Assembly (NCBI GenBank): GCA_020099315.1 | Contig: CP083650.1 | Location: 1,550,001-1,614,000 of the forward strand | Reading direction: 5' to 3' | Length of the DNA: 64,000 nucleotides | DNA from: Citrobacter europaeus | GTDB lineage: Bacteria; Pseudomonadota; Gammaproteobacteria; Enterobacterales; Enterobacteriaceae | In this document: positions 34,300-42,258 of the stretch, piece by piece | Layout: every line of letters starts with the position of its first letter | How positions within the stretch are numbered: position 1 is the first letter of the stretch | Notes under the pieces: model-generated | What the model saw: the letters and a program-made list of their open reading frames with translations, nothing else | Database searches by the model: none | What the model was told of the DNA's origin: nothing | Made by a program: the position numbers and the translations under genes

Positions 34300-34724
34300 A
34301 TCGCGCACTGATGTTAGGGCTGGCGCTGGTTCTTGTGGCGCTGGGCTGGCAGTCGTGGCGGCTTAACAATGCCAGCCACACCATCGAAATGCAGGGCGCG
34401 TCGCTGAAAAGCAAAACGCAGGAACTGACGAAGAAAAACAGCCAACTGATCGGTCTGTCCATTCTGACCGAAACCAACAGCCGGGAGCAGGCGCGGCTTT
34501 ATGCGGCAGCTGAACAAACTACCACACTTCTGCGCAGCCGCCAGCACCGGATCGAGGAACTGAAACGTGAAAATGAGGATTTGCGCCGCTGGGCTGATAC
34601 TCCTTTGCCTGCTGACATTATCCGGCTGCGGGAGCGTCCGGCCCTCGCCGGAGGTGCAGCTTACCGTGAGTGGCTGTCCCAGAGTGACGCAGTGCCGTCT
34701 GGAAAGGTCAGCGCCGCGCAGTAA
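34296..34724 (+). CDS. lysB: LysB, Rz-like i-spanin
   Basis: 142 residues (P2 LysB 141). One N-terminal membrane segment (ALMLGLALVLVALGW) and a periplasmic coiled coil (SHTIEMQGASLKSKTQELTK, RQHRIEELKRENEDLRRW). It spans the periplasm with the o-spanin to fuse membranes at lysis. Overlaps the previous gene by ATGA. Confidence 0.88.
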   Translation: MNRALMLGLALVLVALGWQSWRLNNASHTIEMQGASLKSKTQELTKKNSQLIGLSILTETNSREQARLYAAAEQTTTLLRSRQHRIEELKRENEDLRRWADTPLPADIIRLRERPALAGGAAYREWLSQSDAVPSGKVSAAQ

Positions 34725-34857
34725 CGGCGATCTGAACGCTGTGCTGGATGAAACCGAGGCCGCCTGGGCGGTCTGTGCTGACAAAGTGGACACGATTATT
34801 GCGTGTCAGGAGCGAGACAGTGAACAAACCGCAGTCCTTACGCAGCGCCCTGAATAA
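34567..34857 (+). CDS. lysC: LysC, Rz1-like o-spanin lipoprotein
   Basis: 96 residues (94 if ATG 34573 is used), in a different frame inside lysB and continuing past it, as in P2. The signal peptide ends in a lipobox LTLSGC, so the cysteine is lipidated and the mature protein sits in the outer membrane. It pairs with LysB. Confidence 0.85.
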   Translation: MKMRICAAGLILLCLLTLSGCGSVRPSPEVQLTVSGCPRVTQCRLERSAPRSNGDLNAVLDETEAAWAVCADKVDTIIACQERDSEQTAVLTQRPE

Positions 34858-35251
34858 AGCGGTTGCTTATGTCCGCGACAACCCGGACAAGCTGCACCTT
34901 TTCGTTGATAACGGCTCACTGGTGGCAACCGGTGCCAGCTCCATGTCATGGGAATACCGCTACACCCTGAACGTGGTGATCGAGGATTTCAGCGGCGACC
35001 AGAATCTGCTGATGGCTCCTGTGCTGCTGTGGCTAAGTGACAACCAGCCGGATGCTATCAATAACCCGGAGCTGCGCGAAAAACTGTTCACCTTTGAAGT
35101 GGATATTCTGCGCAACGATGTGTGCGATATCAGCCTGAACCTGCAACTGACGGAGCGCGTGCTGGTTAGCACTGACGGTAGCGTGTCAAGCGTTGAAGCG
35201 GTGCCGGAGCCGGACGAACCTGAAGAAATGTGGACGGTGAGACGTGGATGA
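34820..35251 (+). CDS. R: Tail completion protein (P2 gpR)
   Basis: 143 residues (P2 R 155). It begins (V)NKPQSLRSALNKAVAYVRDN like P2 R and contains WEYRYTLNVVIEDFSGDQNL. The GTG at 34820 follows CAGGAGCG; longer readings upstream overlap lysC out of frame. Overlaps S by 8 bp. Confidence 0.92.
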   Translation: MNKPQSLRSALNKAVAYVRDNPDKLHLFVDNGSLVATGASSMSWEYRYTLNVVIEDFSGDQNLLMAPVLLWLSDNQPDAINNPELREKLFTFEVDILRNDVCDISLNLQLTERVLVSTDGSVSSVEAVPEPDEPEEMWTVRRG

Positions 35252-35690
35252 ACTGCAGAGGGTGGATGACTGGCTGACGGCGCTACTGGCGAATCTGGAG
35301 CCTGCCGCGCGCAGCCGTATGATGCGGCAACTGGCGCAACAGCTGCGCCGGACACAGCAGCAGAACATCAGGCTGCAGCGTAATCCTGACGGCAGCGGTT
35401 ATGAGCCGCGCCGGGTGACAGCCCGCAGCAAGAAGGGGCGCATCAAACGCCAGATGTTTGCAAAGCTTCGTACCACAAAATACCTGAAAACAGCCGCCAG
35501 TGCGGACTCCGCCAGCGTGCAGTTTGATGGCAAGGTGCAGCGCATTGCCCGTGTTCACCATTACGGCCTGCGGGATCGCGTCAGCCGAAAAGGCCCGGAG
35601 GTCCGCTACGCAGAGCGCCGCCTTTTGGGCGTGAATGATGAGGTGGAAACCATCACCCGTGACACTCTGCTGCGCTGGCTGGCGGGGTGA
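35244..35690 (+). CDS. S: Tail completion protein (P2 gpS)
   Basis: 148 residues (P2 S 150), virion morphogenesis family, with MMRQLAQQLRRTQQQNIRLQ and ARVHHYGLRDRVSRKGPEVR. GTG start. The P2 cargo gene Z/fun that follows S in P2 is absent: only 68 bp separate S from V. Confidence 0.92.
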   Translation: MDELQRVDDWLTALLANLEPAARSRMMRQLAQQLRRTQQQNIRLQRNPDGSGYEPRRVTARSKKGRIKRQMFAKLRTTKYLKTAASADSASVQFDGKVQRIARVHHYGLRDRVSRKGPEVRYAERRLLGVNDEVETITRDTLLRWLAG

Positions 35691-35694
35691 TCTT

Positions 35695-35712
35695 TGTGCC
35701 ACCGCTGGCACA
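35695..35712 (+). promoter_or_regulatory. Ogr-type activator site upstream of V
   Basis: TGTGCCACCGCTGGCACA, TGT-N12-ACA, itself a nearly perfect palindrome, 47 bp upstream of V and just after the S stop. Corresponds to the P2 V promoter activator site. Confidence 0.75.
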
Positions 35713-35758
35713 AGCGCCCGCGCTGCCTCCCTTTTCCCTCTGATGGCAACCTTTCGTT

Positions 35759-36337
35759 ATGAATGCACAACTGACCGAAATAATGCGCCTTATCACCAAC
35801 CTGATCCGCACCGGCACCGTGACCGAAGTGGACCGGGAAAACTGGCTGTGCCGGGTGAGAGTGGGCGAGCTTGAAACCAACTGGATTAACTGGCTGACGC
35901 TGCGTGCCGGTGGTGCCCGTACATGGTGGTGCCCGTCGCCGGATGAGCAGGTGGTGGTGCTGAGCATGGGCGGCAATCTGGAAACTGCTTTTGCGTTGCC
36001 TGCCATCTACTCCAATCAGTTTGCACCGCCGTCGGACTCCGTGGACGGTTGCGTGACGGAGTACCCGGACGGGGGCTGGTTTGAGTATGAACCCGCCACC
36101 GGGCGGTGGCATGTCCGGGGTATCAAATCCATGGTGATCGAGGCGGCGGACAATATCACCCTCAAAACCGGTGAGTTTGTGGTGGAGGCTGATACCACGC
36201 GCATTAACAGCGAGGTGGTGATCAATGGTGGCGTCACCCAGGGCGGCGGCGCAATGAGTTCTAACGGGATCGTAGTTGATGACCATGAGCATACTGGCGT
36301 TCTGAAAGGCGGCGACAACACGGGGGGACCGGTATGA
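35759..36337 (+). CDS. V: Baseplate central spike (P2 gpV)
   Basis: 192 residues (P2 V 211). OB-fold N-terminus (VDRENWLCRVRVGELETNWI), beta-helical stalk and a C-terminal iron-binding H-x-H type tip (DDHEHTGV). Pierces the outer membrane. Confidence 0.93.
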   Translation: MNAQLTEIMRLITNLIRTGTVTEVDRENWLCRVRVGELETNWINWLTLRAGGARTWWCPSPDEQVVVLSMGGNLETAFALPAIYSNQFAPPSDSVDGCVTEYPDGGWFEYEPATGRWHVRGIKSMVIEAADNITLKTGEFVVEADTTRINSEVVINGGVTQGGGAMSSNGIVVDDHEHTGVLKGGDNTGGPV

Positions 36338-36693
36338 CGCTGTATATCGGCATGAGCCAGGGCAACGGCAAGGTCATTACTGATACGGACCATCTGCGCC
36401 AGTCAGTGCGGGATATTCTGCTGACGCCGCAGGGCAGTCGGATCGCCCGCCGAGAATATGGTTCCCTGCTGTCTGCCCTGATTGACCAGCCGCAGAACCC
36501 GGCGCTACGCCTGCAGGTCATGTCTGCGGTCTATGTGGCGCTGAGTCGCTGGGAGCCTCGGCTTACGCTGGATTCCATCACCATCAGCAGCAATTCTGAC
36601 GGCTCTATGGTGGTTGAGCTTACCGGGCAGCGCAATAACGGCGCGCCGGTTTCCCTTTCCGTATCAACAGGAGCAGAGAATGGTAGTGATTGA
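36334..36693 (+). CDS. W: Baseplate wedge protein (P2 gpW)
   Basis: 119 residues (P2 W 115), gp25-like wedge, with DTDHLRQSVRDILLTPQGSR and YGSLLSALIDQPQNPALRLQ. Overlaps V by ATGA and J by 14 bp. Confidence 0.94.
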   Translation: MTLYIGMSQGNGKVITDTDHLRQSVRDILLTPQGSRIARREYGSLLSALIDQPQNPALRLQVMSAVYVALSRWEPRLTLDSITISSNSDGSMVVELTGQRNNGAPVSLSVSTGAENGSD

Positions 36694-37588
36694 CTTTTCC
36701 CAGCTGCCCGCGCCGCAGATAGTGGACGTACCGGATTTTGAGACGCTGCTGGCTGAGCGCAAGGCCGCCTTTGTGGCCCTTTACCCGGCATATGAACAGG
36801 AGGCTGTTATGCGAACATTAGCGCTGGAATCTGAACCCGTCACCAAGCTGCTGCAGGAAAGCACCTACCGAGAAATCCTTTTGCGCCAGCGTATTAACGA
36901 GGCAGCGCAGGCGGTCATGGTGGCATATGCCATCGGTGGCGATCTCGATCAGCTGGCAGCCAACTACAACGTGAAACGCCTGACGGTAACGCCTGCCGAC
37001 AACGACGCGGTGCCGCCGGTCGCGGCAGTAATGGAAAGCGATGATGCGCTGCGCCTGCGTGTTCCGGCTGCGTTTGAGGGGTTGTCCGTTGCGGGGCCTA
37101 CGGCGGCCTATGAGTTTCACGCCAAAAGCGCGGACGGGCGTGTGGCAGACGCCAGCGCAACCAGCCCGGCACCGGCGGAGGTGGTGCTTACCGTTCTGAG
37201 CCGTGAGGGTGATGGTACGGCAGAGGCTGATCTGCTGGCGGTGGTGGAGCAGGCGCTTAACAGCGAGAACGTGCGTCCGGTGGCAGACCGCCTGACGGTG
37301 CGCAGCGCCGAAATAATCCCGTACAGCGTGGATGCAACGATTTTTCTTTATCCGGGGCCGGAAGCTGAGCCGGTGATGGCGGCGGCAAAAGCCAGCCTGC
37401 AGAAGTACATCGCCAGTCAGACGCGGCTGGGCCGTGATATCCGTCGCAGCGCAATTTATGCCGCGCTGCATGTTGAGGGCGTCCAGCGTGTGGAGCTGGC
37501 CTCCCCGTTGGCAGATGTTGTGCTGGATAAAACACAGGCGGCGTCCTGTACGGAATGGAGCGTGACCAACGGGGGAACGGATGAATAG
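36680..37588 (+). CDS. J: Baseplate protein (P2 gpJ)
   Basis: 302 residues, exactly the P2 J length, with VIDFSQLPAPQIVDVPDFET, AFEGLSVAGPTAAYEFHAKS and YAALHVEGVQRVELASPLAD. ATG 36680 follows AGGAGCAG. Outer part of the baseplate wedge. Confidence 0.95.
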   Translation: MVVIDFSQLPAPQIVDVPDFETLLAERKAAFVALYPAYEQEAVMRTLALESEPVTKLLQESTYREILLRQRINEAAQAVMVAYAIGGDLDQLAANYNVKRLTVTPADNDAVPPVAAVMESDDALRLRVPAAFEGLSVAGPTAAYEFHAKSADGRVADASATSPAPAEVVLTVLSREGDGTAEADLLAVVEQALNSENVRPVADRLTVRSAEIIPYSVDATIFLYPGPEAEPVMAAAKASLQKYIASQTRLGRDIRRSAIYAALHVEGVQRVELASPLADVVLDKTQAASCTEWSVTNGGTDE

Positions 37589-38186
37589 CCTGCTGCCGCC
37601 CGGCTCATCGCCGCTTGAGCGCCGACTGGCGCAGACCTGCAGCGGGATTTCCGATCTGCAGGTGCCACTGCGCGATTTATGGAACCCGGCAACGTGTCCG
37701 GTCAGCTTTCTGCCGTATCTGGCGTGGGCGTTTTCCGTAGACCGCTGGGACGAAAGCTGGACGGAGGGCGTCAAGCGCCGTGTGGTGCAGGATGCTTTCT
37801 ATATCCATCAGCACAAGGGGACAACCAGCGCCGTGCGGCGCGTGGTGGAGCCGTTCGGCTTTCTGATCCGCATCATTGAGTGGTGGCAGACCGGCGAGCA
37901 GCCGGGCACGTTTCGCCTGGATATTGGCGTGCAGGACCAGGGCATCACGGAAGAAACGTATCTGGAACTGGAGCGACTGATCGGTGACGCCAAGCCGTGC
38001 AGCCGCCATCTGATCGGTATGTCCATCAACCTGCAGACCAGCGGCCCTTATTTTGTGGGCGCAGCCACCTACACAGGCGAAGAAATCACGATCTACCCGT
38101 ATATCAACGAAACCATTATTTCCGGCGGCACCGCTTATGAGGGCGGGGCGGTCCATGTTATTGACACAATGAGAGTGAATCCATGA
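37581..38186 (+). CDS. I: Tail protein I (P2 gpI)
   Basis: 201 residues (P2 I 176). Conserved start LLPPGSSPLERRLAQTCSGI and core FLPYLAWAFSVDRWDESW. Joins the fibre to the baseplate. The extra C-terminal residues are Gly/Thr/Tyr-rich. Confidence 0.93.
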   Translation: MNSLLPPGSSPLERRLAQTCSGISDLQVPLRDLWNPATCPVSFLPYLAWAFSVDRWDESWTEGVKRRVVQDAFYIHQHKGTTSAVRRVVEPFGFLIRIIEWWQTGEQPGTFRLDIGVQDQGITEETYLELERLIGDAKPCSRHLIGMSINLQTSGPYFVGAATYTGEEITIYPYINETIISGGTAYEGGAVHVIDTMRVNP

Positions 38187-39517
38187 GCGCAAAATTTTAT
38201 ACCCTGCTGACGGATATCGGCGCGGCGAAACTGGCAAGCGCCGCCGCGCTCGGTGTTCCGTTGAAAATAACCCAGATGGCTGTGGGTGACGGTGGCGGCG
38301 TGCTGCCGACTCTAAGCGCGCAGCAGACAGCACTGGTTGCTGAAAAACGCCGCGCTTCCCTCAATATGCTGTACATCGATCCGCAGAACAGCAGTCAGAT
38401 TATTGCTGAGCAGGTTATCCCCGAAACTGAGGGCGGTTGGTGGATTCGTGAGGTTGGTTTGTTCGATGAAACCGGCGCACTGATTGCCGTGGGCAACTGC
38501 CCGGAGAGCTACAAGCCGCAGCTGGCGGAGGGGAGCGGACGCACGCAGACAGTACGAATGGTGCTGATTACCAGCAGTACCGATAACATTACCCTGAAAA
38601 TTGACCCGTCAGTGGTTCTGGCAACCCGCAAATATGTGGATGACAAGGTGCTGGAGCTTAAGGTGTATGTGGATGATCTGATGGCTAAACACCTTGCCGA
38701 AGCGGACCCCCATACTCAGTACGCCACTAAGGAAAGTCCTACGCTGACGGGGACGCCGAAAGCACCAACTGCACCGGCAGGAACCAATACCACGCAGATT
38801 GCCAGCACAGCGTTTGTGCAGGCTGTGGTCACGGCGCTAAATAACGCACTGGCGCTGAAAGCACCGCTTGCAAGCCCATCCCTGACCGGAACGCCAACGG
38901 CTCCCACTGCAGCGCAGACCGTGAACAATACGCAGATTGCAACTACTGCATTTGTGAAATCAGCTATTGCGGCACTGGTGGCATCATCCCCGGCGGCGCT
39001 GGACACGCTGAATGAGCTGGCGGAAGCGTTGGGTAATGATCCTAACTTTGCCACCACCATGACAAATGCGCTGGCAGGCAAACAGCCACTGGATGCCACG
39101 CTGACAAGCCTCAGTGGCAAAAGTATTTCAGGCCTTCTCCAATACCTTCAATTGGGAGAAGCGGCAAAAAGGGAGGTGGGAATGTGGCCGAACCAGATCC
39201 CCGATATGGGATTTTTTCAGGCGATAATTGCTACAGGAAACACATTGCTTAAATTCCCTTTCATTGACCAATACGGCAACGCCAAAACAATTATGGTGCA
39301 GTGTGTCACCATTCAAACAAGAGGTGGTGTAGATGGGGGTTATCAGCTTCCCTATGCTTTTCCTAATGCCGGTCTTTTTGCAACAGGAAACCGCGCAACA
39401 TCTGGCTACAATGCTGCTATGAACGTGCGAATCGCCAGTAATACTACCGTTAGTATACAAAACTGGGCTCCTTCTGGAGCTTTAGAAGATTGCTGTTTGA
39501 TTGTCGTAGGTTGGTGA
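38183..39517 (+). CDS. H: Tail fibre protein (P2 gpH)
   Basis: 444 residues, shorter than P2 H (669). The conserved N-terminus (about 1-160, baseplate attachment) is followed by two copies of a shaft repeat (SPTLTGTPKAPTAPAGTNTT and SLTGTPTAPTAAQTVNNTQI, each ending QIA.TAFV). The last about 110 residues, from MWPNQIPDMGFF, form the receptor-binding tip ending in CLIVVGW. Base composition drops visibly in the tip, as expected for a swapped host-range module. Confidence 0.93.
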   Translation: MSAKFYTLLTDIGAAKLASAAALGVPLKITQMAVGDGGGVLPTLSAQQTALVAEKRRASLNMLYIDPQNSSQIIAEQVIPETEGGWWIREVGLFDETGALIAVGNCPESYKPQLAEGSGRTQTVRMVLITSSTDNITLKIDPSVVLATRKYVDDKVLELKVYVDDLMAKHLAEADPHTQYATKESPTLTGTPKAPTAPAGTNTTQIASTAFVQAVVTALNNALALKAPLASPSLTGTPTAPTAAQTVNNTQIATTAFVKSAIAALVASSPAALDTLNELAEALGNDPNFATTMTNALAGKQPLDATLTSLSGKSISGLLQYLQLGEAAKREVGMWPNQIPDMGFFQAIIATGNTLLKFPFIDQYGNAKTIMVQCVTIQTRGGVDGGYQLPYAFPNAGLFATGNRATSGYNAAMNVRIASNTTVSIQNWAPSGALEDCCLIVVGW

Positions 39518-39519
39518 AA

Positions 39520-39936
39520 ATGAATAAATTTTATAATGGCTCCTTTTATCTCTTCTCCATGAAAGAATCGTATGAAAAAGCGGGGACATGGCCTGTGAAC
39601 GGGGCTGATGTTGATGATGAAACAATGGCAATTTATACGGGAGTTGCACCGCAGGGTAAAATCCTCGGTTCAGATAAAGAGGGTAAACCGGTCTGGGTGA
39701 ATATCCCGCCACTATCCGCAGAACAACAGATTGTTCAGGCTGAACAGAAAAGAACAACATTGCGTTCAATTGCTGATAAAGAAATAGCCTGGCGGCAGGA
39801 TGCCGTTGATTCAGGAATTGCGACGGAAGGAGAAACCGTTGCTTTGTCCGAATGGAAGAAATACCGGGTACTTTTGATGCGTGTTGATTGCAGTAAAGCC
39901 CCGGATATTAGCTGGCCTGAACCACCCAAAGATTAA
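39520..39936 (+). CDS. G: Tail fibre assembly protein (P2 gpG type)
   Basis: 138 residues, chaperone for the fibre tip. Typical middle MAIYTGVAPQGKILGSDKEG KPVWV-like segment and C-terminal WKKYRVLLMRVD with PDISWPEPP. AT-rich start, belonging with the fibre tip as an exchangeable pair. The start at 39520 lies 2 bp after the H stop. Confidence 0.9.
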   Translation: MNKFYNGSFYLFSMKESYEKAGTWPVNGADVDDETMAIYTGVAPQGKILGSDKEGKPVWVNIPPLSAEQQIVQAEQKRTTLRSIADKEIAWRQDAVDSGIATEGETVALSEWKKYRVLLMRVDCSKAPDISWPEPPKD

Positions 39937-39940
39937 TCCC

Positions 39941-39966
39941 ATCCCCGCACCTGCGGGGATTTTTTT
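39941..39966 (+). terminator. Terminator of the V-to-G operon
   Basis: ATCCCCGC-ACCT-GCGGGGAT followed by TTTTTT. Confidence 0.92.
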
Positions 39967-39977
39967 GTCCCTTCCAT

Positions 39978-39995
39978 TGTGCCATTCCCCACACA
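39978..39995 (+). promoter_or_regulatory. Ogr-type activator site upstream of FI
   Basis: TGTGCCATTCCCCACACA, TGT-N12-ACA, about 75 bp upstream of FI. Matches the P2 late promoter pattern for the FI operon. Confidence 0.75.
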
Positions 39996-40069
39996 CAGCA
40001 CGGCGCGTGCGCCGCGCGCATATCAACCAGAACATAGGCATACCCCCTGTAAACCGGAGAGACTGCCTT

Positions 40070-41242
40070 ATGGCTCAGGATTACCACCACGGGGTGCGCG
40101 TTGTTGAAATCAACGAGGGCACCCGACCTATCACCACGGTGAGCACCGCCATCGTGGGTATGGTCTGCACCGGCGATGATGCTGATGCGTCCATGTTTCC
40201 CCTTAATAAGCCGGTCCTGCTGACCGATGTGCTGACCGCCAGCGGTAAAGCGGGCGAATCTGGCACGCTGGCCCGTTCGCTGGATGTCATTGCCGACCAG
40301 GCTAAACCCGTGACCGTCGTTGTGCGTGTGGCGCAGGGCGAAACCGAAGCGGAAACCACCTCCAACATTATCGGCGGCGTGACTGCTGACGGTAAAAAAA
40401 CGGGCATGAAAGCGCTGCTTTCAGCGCAGTCGCAGCTGGGCGTCAAGCCTCGTATTCTCGGCGTGCCGGGGCATGACACGCAGGCGGTTGCCACTGAGCT
40501 ACTAAGTGTGGCGCAGAGTCTGCGAGGGTTTGCCTACCTGTCCGCCTATGGCTGTAAAACGGTGGCGGAAGCCATTGCCTACCGCGCTAATTTCAGCCAG
40601 CGCGAGGGGATGCTGATCTGGCCTGACTTCATCAACTTTGACACCGTGCTGAATGCAGATGCGACGGCTTACGCCTCTGCTCGTGCGCTCGGCCTGCGCG
40701 CCAAAATTGACGAGCAGACCGGCTGGCACAAAACCATTTCTAACGTGGGCGTGAACGGCGTCACCGGCATTTCCGCTGATGTGTTCTGGGATCTGCAGGA
40801 CCCGGCAACCGATGCGGGACTGCTCAACCAGAATGACGTTACCACGCTTATCCGTAAAGACGGCTTCCGCTTCTGGGGTTCCCGCTGCCTCAGTGACGAT
40901 CCGCTGTTTGCCTTTGAGAACTACACCCGCACAGCGCAGGTGCTGGCTGACACCATCGCAGAAGCGCACATGTGGGCGGTGGATGGCGTGCTCAACCCGT
41001 CGCTGGCCCGTGACATTATCGAAGGTATCCGAGCCAAGCTGCGCAGCCTGAAAACGCAGGGCTACATCATCGGTGCAGACTGCTGGCTGGATGAGTCGGT
41101 GAACGATAAAGACTCCCTGAAAGCCGGGAAGCTCACCATCGACTACGACTACACGCCGGTGCCGCCGCTTGAAAACCTGATGCTGCGCCAGCGCATCACC
41201 GATCAGTACCTGCTGGATTTCTCCAGCCAGGTCAGCGCGTAA
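40070..41242 (+). CDS. FI: Contractile tail sheath (P2 gpFI)
   Basis: 390 residues (P2 FI 396). It starts AQDYHHGVRVVEINEGTRPI and ends with the sheath C-terminal strand-exchange arm. The start at 40070 has CGGAGAG upstream; an open stretch before it overlaps the terminator and is not coding. Confidence 0.95.
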   Translation: MAQDYHHGVRVVEINEGTRPITTVSTAIVGMVCTGDDADASMFPLNKPVLLTDVLTASGKAGESGTLARSLDVIADQAKPVTVVVRVAQGETEAETTSNIIGGVTADGKKTGMKALLSAQSQLGVKPRILGVPGHDTQAVATELLSVAQSLRGFAYLSAYGCKTVAEAIAYRANFSQREGMLIWPDFINFDTVLNADATAYASARALGLRAKIDEQTGWHKTISNVGVNGVTGISADVFWDLQDPATDAGLLNQNDVTTLIRKDGFRFWGSRCLSDDPLFAFENYTRTAQVLADTIAEAHMWAVDGVLNPSLARDIIEGIRAKLRSLKTQGYIIGADCWLDESVNDKDSLKAGKLTIDYDYTPVPPLENLMLRQRITDQYLLDFSSQVSA

Positions 41243-41251
41243 GGGGACACC

Positions 41252-41767
41252 ATGGCTTTACCACGCAAGTTAAAACACCTGAACCTGTTCAACGACGGGA
41301 ACAACTGGCAGGGGATCGTTGAGTCTCTGACCCTGCCGAAATTTACCCGCAAGTTTGAGAAGTATCGCGGCGGGGGGATGCCGGGCGCGGTGGACGTGGA
41401 CATGGGGCTGGATGACGGCGCACTGGACACAGAATTTTCAATCGGCGGCACCGAACTGCTGTTATTCAAGCAGATGGGCAAAGCCACGGTTGACGGCATC
41501 CAGTTGCGTTTCACCGGCTCCATTCAGCGTGACGATACCGGCGAAGTGCAGGCCGTTGAGTTGGTTGTGCGCGGACGTCATAAAGAAGTGGATTCCGGCG
41601 AGTGGAAAACCGGCGAAAGCAGCACCACGAAAGTCAGCAACACCAACAGCTACGCGAAGCTGACCATTAACGGTGAGGTGCTCTATGAGGTCGATCTGGT
41701 CAACATGATTGAAATCGTTGACGGTGTGGACCTGATGGAAGAACACCGTAATGCCCTCGGCCTCTGA
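41252..41767 (+). CDS. FII: Tail tube protein (P2 gpFII)
   Basis: 171 residues (P2 FII 172), starting ALPRKLKHLNLFNDGNNWQG. Polymerises into the inner tube. Nine bp after FI. Confidence 0.95.
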   Translation: MALPRKLKHLNLFNDGNNWQGIVESLTLPKFTRKFEKYRGGGMPGAVDVDMGLDDGALDTEFSIGGTELLLFKQMGKATVDGIQLRFTGSIQRDDTGEVQAVELVVRGRHKEVDSGEWKTGESSTTKVSNTNSYAKLTINGEVLYEVDLVNMIEIVDGVDLMEEHRNALGL

Positions 41768-41821
41768 TTAACCTTAACGGCGCGGTCAGCCGCGCCAGTA
41801 TTTCATTAACAGGATACGAAC

Positions 41822-42124
41822 ATGAGCGACAAGCTGACTGAAAAGACCGTAAAACTGGATACCCCCATCATGCGCGGTAAAACTGAAATTACCGAAATTG
41901 TGCTGCGCAAGCCGCAGTCCGGCGCACTGCGTGGCACCCGTCTGCAGGCCATTATGGATATGGACGTGGGCGCGATGATGACTGTGATCCCGCGAATCTC
42001 CACTCCGACGCTGACCGCGCAGGAAATGGCAGAGCTGGACCCCGCCGATCTGACAGCAATGGCTGTAGAGGTGGTGACTTTTTTGTTGCCGAAGTCGGTG
42101 CTTGCCGATTTGCCGACAACCTGA
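41822..42124 (+). CDS. E: Tail protein E (P2 gpE)
   Basis: 100 residues (P2 E 91), the tape-measure chaperone, with DTPIMRGKTEITEIVLRKPQ. A slippery TTTTTTG lies near the 3' end. Most ribosomes make E; a fraction shift to make E+E'. Confidence 0.93.
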   Translation: MSDKLTEKTVKLDTPIMRGKTEITEIVLRKPQSGALRGTRLQAIMDMDVGAMMTVIPRISTPTLTAQEMAELDPADLTAMAVEVVTFLLPKSVLADLPTT

Positions 42125-42258
42125 CGGTTGATGATCTGGTGGCAGATATTGCCACCATCTTTCACTGGTCGCCGTCCATCACTGACGTTATGCCGCTGAC
42201 TGATGTGCTGGAGTGGCGGCATAAGGCAATTCAGAGAAGCGGGGCCAGCGATGAGTGA
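41822..42258 (+). CDS. E': Tail protein E+E', -1 frameshift product
   Basis: A -1 slip at T-TTT-TTG (42079-42085) gives FVAEVGACRFADNLTVDDLV and continues to a stop at 42256-42258, ending about HKAIQRSGASDE. The extension keeps the P2 E' feature FHWSPSITDVMPLTDVLEW. E' has no usable start of its own and overlaps the T start by 8 bp. This matches the conserved frameshift that sets the E/E' ratio for tail assembly. Confidence 0.9.

Noticed and set aside
35606..36292. 228-codon open frame on the minus strand opposite S and V
   Set aside because: Covers the V promoter and two P2 genes; would be antisense to all of them.
36818..37774. 318-codon open frame on the minus strand
   Set aside because: Opposite J and I, both well matched to P2. 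Arg/His-rich composition typical of antisense frames.
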